Shown piece by piece: positions 34,390 through 45,478 of a stretch of DNA of 64,000 nt. Under the pieces are notes generated by a model. The model did not search any database and had not been told where the DNA came from. It saw only the letters and a program-made list of their open reading frames with translations. Source of the stretch: Dermatemys mawii (Eukaryota > Chordata > Testudines > Dermatemydidae); contig ML677465.1 in assembly GCA_007922305.1 (NCBI GenBank), positions 167,747 through 231,746 of the forward strand, in the 5' to 3' direction. The number at the start of each line of letters is the position of its first letter. Position 1 is the stretch's first letter. The translations under genes were made by a program, and so were the position numbers.

Positions 34390-34980
34390 CACTCACCCAC
34401 TCAGTACCTCCTGCTGGTCATCTGACAATTAGCTCTTTTCCAACCTCAGAGTGCCCTCTGCTGGCTGATGTCTCACCTGCCTCAGGCCTGTCCCCCTGTG
34501 ACCCTCCTAGACACTGGTGCCCTTTACCTCAGGGTCCTGCCACAGCAGTGTACTCCCACACTCAGTCTCCCCTCAGGGGAACCCCTTACCCTATAGCCCA
34601 CCTTGCCTCAGTAGCTACTACCAGTCATCTAGCCCCCTCTCACTAGGGCAAACTGCAGTCTGTAATGGCTACTCATTGGCAAGGGGGTTGGACCAGCTAC
34701 CTCTACCTATCCTCAGGCTACACCTCTGTAGCCCCAATACCTGCTTTTGCCTTACCAAAGACTTCAGCGTGGGGAGTTGCCAGGCTGGAGCTCCCTAGCA
34801 CAGCTCCACTCTGCTCTGCTGCAGGTACCCCTTTCAGGCAGCTAGGTCCTTCTCCCTTGCAGGCTCACAGCCTTTTTATAGGGCCAGCTGTGGCCTGTTT
34901 GGGTATGACCCCAGCTGTGGCTGCTTTCCCCAATCCCCCTACCTTTTTTCATGGAGCAGGGTAACTGCCCTACTACACAT
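34390..34980. repeat. LTR-like interspersed repeat, family L copy
   Basis: Contains gtacctcctgctggtcatct, ccctctgctggctgatgtct, ggtgccctttacctcagggt and a later tttttatagggccagctgtg. The clearest copy of the family in the window. Class unproven. Confidence 0.5.
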
Positions 34981-35486
34981 CCATATACGAGACAGCTCAA
35001 GCAGTTGTGGTGGGATGCAGCTGCACTAGTGATTGTGCCTCTGGAGCTATATGGATCGACAGACTGATTTAGACAAGTTGTCTATCTAGTGCACTAGCCT
35101 GTTTACAACAGTAGCTACTACCAGCTGCCTCCAAGGAAGGTTCAGGAAATTCTGCAGCAGTCAGCCAGCCATGGAATAACTTGCCCACAGGGGGAACAAA
35201 ACCAAACCAAAACCAACTTCCTCCCAGTCTCTAAAGTGACTCATGTCCTGAAGCAAGAGGGTTTATAGTCCTACCAAAACTCTACCTATCCCAGGCTAGA
35301 CCTCTTAAAAAAAAAATCTTTAAAAACAACAACTTTGGATAGTCTTATGAGCTCTCAGTGTCCAGTCTTTTATTAACCCCTGTAATCTTGGGGCAATGTG
35401 TTCTATCACCAAACTGCATTATGTGAAAAATAATTGTTATTGCATATTAAGTGTCCTCTTTAATTTCATTGAATACTGTTTTGCAG
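34981..35486. other. M1AP intron, nothing recognised
   Basis: Sequence just upstream of the second coding exon. The last 40 bp supply its T-rich acceptor tract. Confidence 0.4.
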
Positions 35487-35669
35487 CAAGTAAAAGGGAG
35501 CTTTCCTCGGCTTCAGACCTGCATTTCAGAACTTCGCTCCTTACCAAGAGAAGGCACTTTCCAACAGAAGGGAGACAGGGTGATGCAGGCTGTGCAGGAT
35601 GGGCTCCAGCAGTTTAAACAGTACAGCAGACATATGCTAGCAGGAGGTTCAGTGAACAGTTCTGTTGAG
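35487..35669 (+). CDS. M1AP: M1AP second coding exon
   Basis: 183 nt, phase 0 to phase 0, encoding codons 88-148. The acceptor is tgttttgcag at 35486 and the donor gtaact at 35670. It starts QVKGSFPRLQTCISELRSL and continues through DGLQQFKQYSRH, which is nearly the mammalian M1AP sequence at the same place. It joins exon 1 (ending LPFV) to give FVQVKG, exactly as in mammals. The exon shows no stop or frameshift. The long upstream intron (10.8 kb) is filled with CR1 and hAT copies. A PLE-derived micro-insertion lies 169 bp downstream. Confidence 0.95.
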
Positions 35670-35838
35670 GTAACTAGAGTGCTGGGGAGATAGTAATGAT
35701 CATCAAGTGCAGTCTGTCAGTATTTTTCAGGTGTCAATCACAGGAGGAAGTAAGTAGCATAAGACAATTCCAGAAAAGAGGAATCCCATAGCTTGCACTG
35801 CAGGATGCCCAAGATCTCATGCCACATACAGATTCAAG

Positions 35839-35909
35839 CATCTGAGCAGGAGCCATGTTAGTCTGAATCCACAAAACCAACAGAGTCCTGTGCCACAGGA
35901 CTGTCACTA
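35839..35909 (-). mobile_element. 71-bp PLE micro-insertion with 13-bp target duplication
   Basis: Flanked by identical atacagattcaag at 35826-35838 and 35910-35922. The insert starts with the PLE terminal signature (ccatgttagtctgaatcc) and ends with a small hairpin, agtcctgtg/ccacaggact. It contains nothing else. Confidence 0.85.
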
Positions 35910-36099
35910 ATACAGATTCAAGTTACTCAAGGAATGTGGCCCTAGCTGTGAGAGGGAAGACAACTTGATGAGAAGCATTAGCTGATTTTAACTTCCCATT
36001 TTGAACACTATTAATCTCCAAGGGATCCAAGACTGGATATTATTTAAAGTTGATTTTAATTTCTTATGAGATCACAGTGAAACACACTGTATCTGCTGT

Positions 36100-36820
36100 G
36101 GCAAAGCTCTGACCTTGTCCCCATGGGTCCTTTGCTTCTAAGCAGTTTATGCTAGCCTCAGAGGCTCACTGTGACCCTCTACATAGCCCTTCTGTCTCTC
36201 TAGGCCAGGGTTACAGTCTACTGAGCACTTTTCATCATCAGCCAGCAAAGCAGTTGGTGGGAGAACTCCTAAAGTCTCTGCTATCCCTACAGGCTTATTT
36301 TAGGACAGTATAGCCTCCTGTCCTTCTAGGGGCCTGCCTTCCCCTTCCAGGAAGTGTTTCAGTAATGGCAGGAACCCACACTCACCCTCTACTCTGCATT
36401 CCAGCCCAGGGACCTTAATGGTAGCAGCTGTTGGCAGCCAACCTTTCACTGCCAGAGTTGCTACTTTTCCCTGGGCCACTTCCCCACAACTCTCCCACTT
36501 CTCCCTTACCAGTGGCTTGAGGATGTCTTCTGTATCCAGCCCTTCAACCACACATCCTCTCCTCTGCTTCAGCCGCGTGAGCCCTTTTTATAGTACCAGA
36601 AAGGCCTTAATTAGATTCAGGTGATCAATTAGCTCAATGGTCTCAACTGACTGGTTGCAGGTTAATTGGAGTCAGGTGTTCTCATTAGCCTGAAGCAGCC
36701 CCTGCTCTGGTCAGTTAGGGAACAGAAAACTGTTGATCCAGTGGCCAGAATATCTGCCTTCTGCTACCCTGCTGTATCCAGCTGGCCTGGGTCTATCACG
36801 CTGCATACAAGATACTTTTT
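36100..36820. repeat. LTR-like interspersed repeat, family L relative
   Basis: Similar composition and order to 34390-34980, including agcccttttta tagtacc, then gcagcccctgctctggtcag. Weak likeness; boundaries are guesses. Confidence 0.35.
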
Positions 36821-37109
36821 GATATGATTTCATTGCCGGCCCACACTTACATTCTAGGGTCATGTTCTGCCTCTATTCCCTGGATGGAATTTCCACTAGC
36901 ATCAATGAGACATTTGTGCAAAGATCCTAGTTATGGCTTAAAGTATGTCCACATTCATTAAAACATCAATTCAAATGGAAAAGCATTTTATTGTGGGATT
37001 AGTTGGCACAGAAGCAAAGAACAGGAAAAGCCTATAAAAATCATTATCTTAGCACAATCTTTAAATCAATTTTCAGTACAAAAAGCAAATAGAAGCAGTA
37101 TTTGGAAAA

Positions 37110-37520
37110 CAGAGAAACTTTATAGTCAGCATTTCATTCTCTCAGCAGCAGTCTGAGACTTCCATAAGACTCCTTGTCCCATGCACCCAAACAGATTCTC
37201 TACCATTTTGCCTCTATTGTGTCCCATCTTATTCATTGTCCTCTAAAGTAAACAGCCCCAGTCTGTTCTCTCTCACACTATATGGAAGATTGTTGAAGCA
37301 TCTAAATGTAATCTCCCATCTCTGAATTCCTTCTATTTCTGTTATATTCTTTTTGAGATGCAGTCACCAGAACTGAAAACATGAGCCAAGGAGAGGTACC
37401 CCATTGATTTATATGAAGGCATTGTAAATATTTCTTTAATAATGTCATACAATATACATTCTTTCTATCCTTGGATGCAGATGTGTAGGTTGTTTTTCAT
37501 TCTTACATAATTTTGCTTTC
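37110..37520 (-). repeat. Diverged CR1 fragment
   Basis: Reverse-strand CR1 with cagccccagtctgttctctc, then cagtcaccagaactg. Confidence 0.6.
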
Positions 37521-37571
37521 TTCCCGCTCTGACTTTGCCTCCCTCCTCCATTTGGTGATGAGAGGGTAGGA

Positions 37572-37904
37572 CAGGGGTCTCCAAACTTTATGAGACGAGG
37601 GCTATATTAGATTTTTGAAGGGGCTTCGTGGGCCGAAGAGACTGTTAAAAAATTCAATATATGCAAATATATGCAAAATCCCCCCTTGCTCCTCCGGCCA
37701 CTGCCACACCCCTTCCCCCCTTTACTCCAGCCGCTGCTGCACTCACCCCTCCGTACATGGGTCTGCCAGCAGCAGCTTGCGAGGAGCGGGGGGCAGTGGC
37801 GGCTTCGCCATGTGTCTGCTTGGTGTGCCTGCTCAGCTGGAGGGCCAGACAAATCGAAGCCGCAGGCTGGATCCGGCCCCTAGGCCGTAGTTTGGAGACC
37901 CCTG
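37572..37904. mobile_element. hAT MITE (333 bp), family C
   Basis: Ends CAGGGGTCTCCAAACT and AGTTTGGAGACCCCTG are perfectly inverse. Flanks gggtagga and gggtaggg match at 7 of 8. The interior is G+C-rich. Related in its ends to the element at 44209-45478. Confidence 0.9.
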
Positions 37905-38426
37905 GGGTAGGGGGATTTGAAGGGGGAGATGAGTGATGGGTTTTAATTTCTCATCATTGTGATTCTGATTCAGGGTGTTTATTTCAGTGTTGGAGGGCAA
38001 TATAGAGTAGATGTAATTCAGGGGATGACACAATTACCTTCTCTAAATAATTTAGCTGCAAATACATGCACAGCACATCTTCCATTGCTGCAGATGAGGG
38101 AATGGGACCGTTAACTACAATATTAAATGATCTACAGAGGTAGGTGGCATATATTCCACTAGAGTTTCCCTGTTCCTCTGGTTTGTTAAAATAAGTCCAC
38201 AGCGTGTTGTGCACGCATACATTACTGTACAATTTTCACAGAGGATTTCTGGTATGAACCAAAGTACAAAAAGTTATCCATGTGTATAAGACTGTAAAAG
38301 GACTCTGGCCTAAGTTTTCAAAAGTAATTATTGACTGCGTCTCAGTTTCTGAATGCCCAACTTGAGACATCCGAAAAAAGCTTAATTTTCAGAAGGCAGG
38401 TGCTCAGTACTTCTGAAAATCAGAGT
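37905..38426. other. M1AP intron, nothing recognised
   Basis: No exon or repeat identified. Confidence 0.35.
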
Positions 38427-39500
38427 AGAACATAAGAAGAATATAAGAATGGCCATACCGGGTCAGACCAAAGGTCCATCCAGCCCAGTATCCTGTCTAC
38501 CGGCAGTGGACAATGCCAGGTGCCCCAGAGTGAGCGAAACTAACAGAATCAGAGAGGTAGCCGTGTTAGTCTGGAATTGCAGCAATGACAAAGAGTCCTG
38601 TGGCACCTTAAAGACTAACTAAAGTAGTAACATTAGTTAGTCTTTAAGGTGCCACAGGACTCTTTGTCACTTCTGAAACTAACAGGTAATGATCAAGTGA
38701 TCTCTCTCCTGCCATCCATTGCCCCCCTCTGACAAACAGAGGCTAGGGACACCATTCCTTACCCATCCTGGCTAATAGCCATTAATGGACTTAATCTCCA
38801 TGAATTTATCTAGTTCTCTTTTAAACCCTGTTATAGTCCTAGCCTTCACAGCCTCCTCAGGCAAGGAGTTCCACACGTTGACTGTGCGCTGTGTGAAGAA
38901 CTTCCTTTTATTTGTTTAAAATCTGCTGTCCATTAATTTCATTGGGTGGCCCTTGGTTCTTCTATTATGAGAACAAGTAAATAACTTTTCCTTATTCACT
39001 TTCTCCACACCACTCATAATTTTATATACCTCTATCATATCCCCCCTTAGTCTCCTCTTTTCCAAGCTGAAAAGTCCTAGCCTCTTTAATCTCTCGTCAT
39101 ATGGGACCTGTTCAAACCCCTAATCATTTTAGTTGCCCTTCTCTGAACCTTTTATAATGCCAGTATATCTTTTTTGAGATGAGGAGACCACATCTGTACA
39201 CAGTATTCAAGATGAGGGCGCACCATGGATTTACATAAGAGCAATAAGATATTCTCTTTCTTATTCTCTATCCCTTTTTTAATGATTCCTAACATCCTGT
39301 TTGCTTTTTTGACTGCCGCTGCACACTGTATGGACATCTTCAGAGAACTATCCACGATGATTCCAAGATCTTTTTCCTGAGTAGACGCAGCTAAATTAGC
39401 CCCCATCATATTGTATGTATAGTTAGGGCTATTTTTTCCAATGTGAATTACTTTATATTTATCCACATTAAATTTCATTTGCCATTTTGTTGCCCAATCA
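38427..39500 (-). repeat. CR1-type LINE 3' region, about 0.95 kb
   Basis: The reverse strand is coding-like. At 39478-39152 it reads MKFNVDKYKVIHIGKNS, then ANLAASTQEKDLGIIVDSS and KKANRMLGIIKKG, the post-RT CR1 segment. The untranslated end extends to cataagaatggccatac at about 38440. Interrupted by the PLE insert at 38547-38674. Confidence 0.9.
38547..38674 (-). mobile_element. 128-bp palindromic PLE micro-insertion with 11-bp target duplication
   Basis: Flanked by gaaactaacag at 38536-38546 and 38675-38685. It begins with the PLE terminal text (gtagccgtgttagtctggaa). The rest is a near-perfect hairpin whose arms, about 36 nt each, are PLE tail (gtcctgtggcaccttaaaga), with a loop of about 12 nt. 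The host CR1 text resumes after it. Confidence 0.9.
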
Positions 39501-39504
39501 CTTT

Positions 39505-39780
39505 TTCATAAATTCAGAGATTATAAACCAGAAGGGATCTCTTGTCTGACTTTCTGCATAACAGACCATCGATGATTTCATCAAATGATTCCTGCTTCAA
39601 ACCCACATTTAGAAAGATATCCAGAGTTGGTTCTAATAGTTAATTCCCCTCACCGTTCAATGTAACTTTATTTCTATTCTGAATTTTCCTAGCTTCAGCT
39701 TCCAGGGATTTGATTTTGTACTGCCTTTTTTTGCTAGACTAAAGAGCCCTCTGTTTTTAAGGTATCTCAAGTTAACACCC
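39505..39780 (-). repeat. Diverged CR1-like fragment
   Basis: Reverse-strand text with accagaagggatctcttgtc and the following ttgtctgactttctgc is a third CR1-like 3' end type, abutting the previous copy. Confidence 0.55.
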
Positions 39781-41179
39781 AAAAATCACTATTCACATGA
39801 AAAGTTAAGCTGGTATTTTTAGAGCTCAATAGAAGTGATACACAACTTTCATATAGGTAATACCAACAAACACTGGCTGTCAGTGGGTGGATTTAAACCT
39901 CAGATCTCTGGAGCTAAATGCAGGAGCCTCTACTGCATGAACTAAAAGTCAGCTGATGGCTCTTAGCTAAAGCTGTAAGTGGTTTCATTTCTAAGTGGTT
40001 TCAGTGCCACAGAACTCCATACTCAGGAGGTGTGTGGGTTATAGTTGCATATATACCTTCCATTATAACCTAACTTTTAATTTTTTCTCAGTTTGGCAAA
40101 CTAACTGGTGTGAAATAGACTAGGTTTCAGCTCTGCCTCTTTAACATTAGAGTAAAATCAATCTGTTTCCAAGAACAAGGCTAGTGAAAAACAGGTAGTT
40201 TTGCCAATGGCAACAACATTTTCCACTGGAACAGCTCTAGCATCTCCATGGGTTGTGCTGTAAGTAGCTACCGGTGTGGTGCTCTGCTCTTGTTCAATGA
40301 TGATAACAGTAGGCTATGTGCGTGTTCCCTCTGTGTGCTGCCCCAGCTCTGCGCAGATAGCTGATACAGCAGACCCCAAGAGAACCCCCAATGACCACAG
40401 ACTCTAATAAGGTACGAAGGCACCCGGGCCAGGTTTATTGTCAAACGAAGCACAGGAATAGTTTCCCGTAGACTCTAAAAGACATACTACGAATTTGTGC
40501 CCCCTGACAATGGACCAGCTCAGTCAGTGGTGGGACTCTCCACCACCCCCGTAAGCCTGACAAAGGGCTGTATTCTTATACACAGGTACAAACAAGTTAC
40601 ACATCATTCCTGACGTACTGAGGTGCAACCCCTCTATGTAGTAAGATACATCCCCTCTACATAGTAAAGTGCCGCCTCTCACCTTGTACGTGTTGGTTTG
40701 AGCAAAACAACTTTATCCATCATATTACCCTTTTGCCCCTGTCTTTAGGATGGGTCAGCCTGTTCCTGGTTATCTGTATGGAATGTACAAGTGTTCTGGT
40801 ACCTCTGAGGTTTATGTACTTTTGCAATATCAGCCCTTTCCTTACCAAATTCTGTGGGCAGGGCCTGCCCTCTGCCTCACACCTTAACTTTGCTTTATGT
40901 TAGCAAAGTCTTGACCATTACTTTAGCTCAAGCCTTATACTTAGCTTAGGCCTTTAGCTTAGGCTTCTGATACCAGGGTTCATGTTTTAGGGCCTCACCT
41001 TACTACAGGTTGGAGCATGGATCTCATATAGTGAGTTAGGACTGGGGGCCAGAGGGATAGACTTTCCATCCTCAAAAGTCCATCCAAATATATCCATAAT
41101 CCTTGGTGTGGGAGAGGAGAATCACTATTTGCCAGGAGAGGCCTGCCCACTTGAGAAGCAAAGAGGACTTGTGATGGGG
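39781..41179. other. M1AP intron; possible LTR-like remnant near 40280-41000
   Basis: 40390-40980 reads like a retroelement LTR (ggtttattgtcaaacgaagc and later ccctttccttaccaaattct), but I found no paired copy or primer-binding site. The rest is unrecognised. Confidence 0.3.
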
Positions 41180-41483
41180 TACACCACTCACCACTTGGTT
41201 GGCCCCTCCTCCTGCTCACTATAGGAATTAGCTCTCAAGGCCAATACCCCTTCCCATGGTCACATGCCATTATACCTTCTCTCTCTCAGGTCTGCATCTC
41301 TTCTCTTATCCCAGGACCCGCGGCATCCTCTTCATGACTCAGCCTTCTGGCCAGGTCATTCAGTGTTCCCCCCTTCCAGGGTATATCAAAGTCTTTCCTT
41401 CAGAAGTCTTCCCATTCACTGCCTCAGGTACCACTCCTTCAGTGGCTGGGAAGAGGAGGGAACCCAGGCCCACCCTCTATTGC
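41180..41483. repeat. LTR-like interspersed repeat, family L copy
   Basis: Contains cctcctcctgctcactatag gaattagctc and the later ccaggtcattcag. Truncated on the right where CR1 begins. Confidence 0.4.
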
Positions 41484-43480
41484 GGGTTCAGAGAATCACA
41501 GAAGATTAGGGTTGGAAGAGACCTTAAGAAGTTATCTAGTCCAATCCCCTGCTCAAAGCAGGATCAACCTCAACTAAATCATCCCAGCCACGGCTTTGTC
41601 AATATGGGCCTTAAAAATCTCCAAGGTTGGAGATTCTACCACCTCCAGTGCTTCACCACCCTCCCAGTGAAATAGTTTTCCTAATATCCAACCTAGACCT
41701 CCCTCTCTACAACTTGAGACAATTACACCTTGTTCTATCATCTGGTACAACTGAGAACAGCCGAGCTCCATCCCCTTTGGAACCCCCTTTCAGGTAGTTG
41801 AAGGCTGCTATCAGTTCCCTCAGCCTCTCCTCGTAAATCATGTGCCCCAGCCCCCTGACCATTTTTGTTGCTCTCCGCTGGGCTTTCTCCAATTTCTTCA
41901 TTTCCCATCTGTAGTGGGAGGCCCAAACCTGGACACAATACTGCAGATGTGCCCTCACCAGTGCCGAATAGAGGGGAATAATCACATCCCTCGATCTGCT
42001 GGCAATGCTCCTACTAATGCAGCCCAATATGCCATTAGCCTTCTTGGCAACAAGGGCACACTGTTGACTCATATCCAGCCTCTCATTCACTGTAATCCCC
42101 AGGTCCTTTTCTGCAGAACTGCCGCTTAGCCAGTCGGTCCCCAGCCTGTAGCGGTGCATGGGATTCTTCCGTCCTAAGTGCAGGACTCTGCACTTGTCCT
42201 TGTTGACCCTCATCAGATCTCTTTTGGCCCAATCCTCTAATTTTTCTAGGTCACTCTGCACCCTATCCCTACTCTCCAGCATATCTATCTCTCCCCCCAG
42301 CTTAGTGCCATTTGCTAACTTGCTGAGGGTGCAATCTATCCCCTCATCCAGATCATTAATGAAGATGTTGAACAAAATCGGCTCCAGGACCGACCCTTGG
42401 GGCACTCCAGTTGGTACTGGCTGTCAACTAGACATGGAGCCATTGATAACTACCCATTGAGCCTGAAGATCTAGCCAGTTTTCTATCCACCTTATAGTCC
42501 ATTCATCCAATCCATACTTTTATAACTTGCTGCAAGAATACTGTGGGATACTGTTTCAAAAGCTCTGCTAAAGTCAAGATATATCACATCCACTGCTTTC
42601 CCCATATCCACAGAGTCAATTATCGCTTCATAGAAGGTAATCAGGTTGGTCAGGCATGACTTGCCCTGGATGAATCCATGTTGACTGTTCCTGATCACCT
42701 TCCTCTCCTCCAAGTGCTTCAAAATGGATTCCTTGAGGATCTGCTCCATGATTTTTCCAGGGACTGAGGTGAGGCTGACCAGTCGGTAGTTCCCCAGATT
42801 CTCCTTCTTCTCTTTTTAAAAGATGGCCACTATATTTGCCTTTTTCCAAATGTCCAGGACCTCCTCCGATGTCCACAGGTTTTCAAAGATAATGGCCAAA
42901 TGGCTCTTCGGTCACATCAGCCAACTTCCTCAGCATCCTCGGATGCATTAGATCTGACCCAATACTTGCACATTTTCAGCTTTTCTAAATAGCCCTTAAC
43001 CTGTTCTTTCACCACTGAGGGCTGCTCACCTCCTCCCCATACTGTGCTGCCCTGGGCCACTAAAGGAAGCTTACAAGAAGTGGAAACTTGGACAGATGAC
43101 TAGGGGGAATATAAAAATATTGCTAGAGCATGCAGGGGTATAATCAGAAAGGCCAAAGCACAATTGAAGGGTTTCTACAGGCATGTTAGCAACAAGAAGG
43201 AGGTCAGGGAAAGTGCAAGACCTCCCCCGTTCAATAAGGGTCTTGCACTTTCCCTGACCTCCTTCTTGTTGCTAACATACCTGTAGAAACCCTTCTTGTT
43301 ACCCTTCATATGCCTTGCTAGCTGCAACTCCAATTGTGCTTTGGCCTTTCTGATTATACCCCTGCATGCTCTAGCAATATTTTTATATTCCCCCAAGTCA
43401 TCTGTCCAAGTTTCCACTTCTTGTAAGCTTCCTTTTTGTGTTTAAGCTCACTGAAGATTTCTCTGTTAAGCCAAGCTGGT
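41484..43480 (-). pseudogene. CR1 LINE, about 2 kb, with internal inverted repeat
   Basis: The reverse strand reads in order: the endonuclease-RT linker (43440 to 43240), the RT region upstream of motif [19 protein letters not shown] (42590-42540), then MPQGSVLEPILFNIFINDLDEGI from 42405, SKLANGTKLGG (where motif C FADDTKL would be; the two D residues are lost), the GRKNPMHRYRLGTDWLSGSS block, LYSALVRAHLQYCVQVW and the 3' tail at 41484. The best single copy in the window, but frameshifted. 43066-43432 is an inverted repeat within the linker. Confidence 0.93.
43066..43432. repeat. Inverted repeat inside the CR1 linker
   Basis: The left arm 43066-43221 is the inverse of the right arm 43239-43432. 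The left arm lacks about 38 bp. A 17-nt loop separates them. Only the right arm is in the orientation of the surrounding CR1. Confidence 0.9.
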
Positions 43481-43830
43481 TGTCTGCCATGTTTACTATT
43501 CTTTCTGCACATCGGGATGGTTTGACCCTACAACATGCAGACAAGATCTGTTCAGTCTCCAACCTAGCTGCTGTGCTGCTTCCTACCCTGGCACTAACCC
43601 CTTTCTAGGGTTTTTCAGCCTCTCTCCTCCCTCCTCCCAGGGAGCAACCACAGGCTACTTCTCTCTGTAGCCCCCAAACACACCTCCCTTCTCCCAGGAA
43701 GTAACAGCACACTCCTTCCCTGCAGCCCCTTTTCTGCTATCAGCTCCTTGGTTTTATAGAAGCTCTGCCTGTTCTCACACAAGTGAGCTTCCCCTAATTG
43801 GCCTGCTGAATCCAGGGCTGTGAGTTCAGC
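43481..43830. repeat. LTR-like interspersed repeat, family L copy (weak)
   Basis: Shares words such as cctctctcctccctcctccc and ttttatagaagctctgcctg with the other copies. Low certainty. Confidence 0.3.
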
Positions 43831-44208
43831 TCAGTGTTGTGTGCTGTTGCTGGTGAGAATATGCTTGAGATTGGCGAGTTGTCTGTGGGCGAGGACTGGC
43901 CTGCCTCCCAAGGCCTGTGAAAGTGAGGGATTGTTGTCCAGGATGGGTTGTAGATCACTGATGATGTGTTGAAGAGGTTTTAACTGAGGACTGTAGGTGA
44001 TGGACAGCAGTGTTCTGTTGTTTTCTTTCTTGGGCTTGTCTTGCAGCAGGAGGCTTCTGGGTACACGTCTGGCTCTGTTGATCTGTTTCCTTACTTCCTT
44101 GTGTGGGTATTGTAGTTTTGAGGGTGCTTGGTGAAGATCTTGTAGGTGCTGGTCTCTGTCTGAAGGGTTGGAGCAAATACGATTGTACCTCAGTGCTTGG
44201 CTGTAGAC

Positions 44209-45478
44209 AAGGGGTCTCAAACTCAAATGACCATGAGGGCCACATGAGGACTAGTTCATTGGCCCAAGGGCTGCATCACTGACACACCCCCCTCGTTGCC
44301 CCCGTCCCCGTCCCCACCCCACCCCTTCCATGAGGTCCCACCCCTGCCCCGCCTCCTCCCCTGAGCGTGTAGCTCCCCGCTCCTCCCCCTTCCCTCCTGG
44401 AAAGTGCTAAGCGCCTGGAGGTAGGCAGGAGGAGGCGAGGGCACGGGGAGCTTGGCAGCTGCAGGAAATTAAGTGACGGGGAGAGAAGGGGCATGGGGAG
44501 CTTGGCTGGCCACAGAAAATAACCCCATGGGTCACGTGTTTGAGACCCCTGCCTTAGGTGAACTACTCCATCACCCAACAAATCTGACCTCATAGCCTCA
44601 GTGTTACATGTATACAATGATACGAAAGTATAGTACAGATACAGTGTTACATTGTATACAATGCTACAAAAGTATAGTAAAAAATATTTTCCACGGTGCA
44701 TCGAGTTGTAGTGCCGATGCATGTTATACTCCTTGGGAACAACAATCGTTTGCTGACAAATAAGGCATTGAATTTTAGCTTTTACCTCTGTGAAAAAATA
44801 TAAATTCTCCCATTTGTCTTGGAAAACTCTCTTTTCTTCCATGAATGTTCTTTTTTTTGATGAAGTCATTTCCAAGCAGTTTTAATAAAATATATTCACT
44901 TAATAATGCACCTCACTCAAAGGACCAAACAGGAACTTAGATTTACTTCTATTACAGCACCCTCCTGGACTGGGCTCACTCACACTCCACTCTTGCTCCG
45001 CCTCTTCCAACCCCTTCCCTGTCCCCTTCAAATCCCATCCCTGTCCCTTTCAAACACCTTCCACAAAGTTCCCACCCCCAACTCCTCCCCCTTTCCTCCC
45101 CTAGTTAAACCCCTTCCACAAAGTTCCCACCCCAACTCTGCCCCCTCCCCACCCCAATCCAACCCCTTCCCCAAAGCCCCACACCTTTCTCCCCCTCCTC
45201 CCCTGTGCTCGAGGCTTCCTGGTCCTGGCCCCTCCCTCCCAGAAACCGCCAAGCCACCAGAGAATTGCCTGGTGGTAAGCGGAGCAGCGGGAGAGAAGCA
45301 CGTGGGAGAGTTGGGGGGGGCGTGGGGAGCTTGGTGGGGGGGCTCAGGGAGCTTGGGGGAGGGGCAGGGGGCCGCAGGAGCTTGGCAGGGGAATGGAGGG
45401 GGAGCTTGGCGGGGGGAGCAGGGGGAGCATTGCGGGCTGCAGGGAAGGGCTTGGCGGGCCGCATGTTTGAGACCCCTG
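44209..45478. mobile_element. hAT element (1270 bp) with perfect 8-bp target duplication in a PLE
   Basis: The left end AAGGGGTCTCAAAC and the right end GTTTGAGACCCCTG are inverse at 13 of 14. The flanking 8-mer ctgtagac is identical on both sides (44201-44208, 45479-45486), and the PLE text is continuous once it is removed. An extra copy of the right end occurs at 44538-44551, so 44209-44551 could be a complete small element by itself. Contains a BED-finger frame on the reverse strand. Confidence 0.9.
44690..44869 (-). pseudogene. BED-type zinc-finger start of a hAT transposase (remnant)
   Basis: Starting at ATG 44869 on the reverse strand, about 60 codons read SSKKRTFMEEKRVFQDKW, then CLICQQTIVV, then EYNMHRHYNSMH. 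This gives C-x2-C followed by H-x4-H as in a BED finger. The layout is that of the Charlie/GTF2IRD2-like hAT transposases. The frame stays open but loses likeness after about 44690, where a catalytic domain should follow. It sits inside the 44209-45478 element and probably is the last trace of its autonomous parent. Confidence 0.65.

Noticed and set aside
44276..44680. Downstream part of the 199-codon reverse frame after the BED finger
   Set aside because: Reads through into GC-rich MITE sequence without any transposase motif. Only the first 60 codons were kept.
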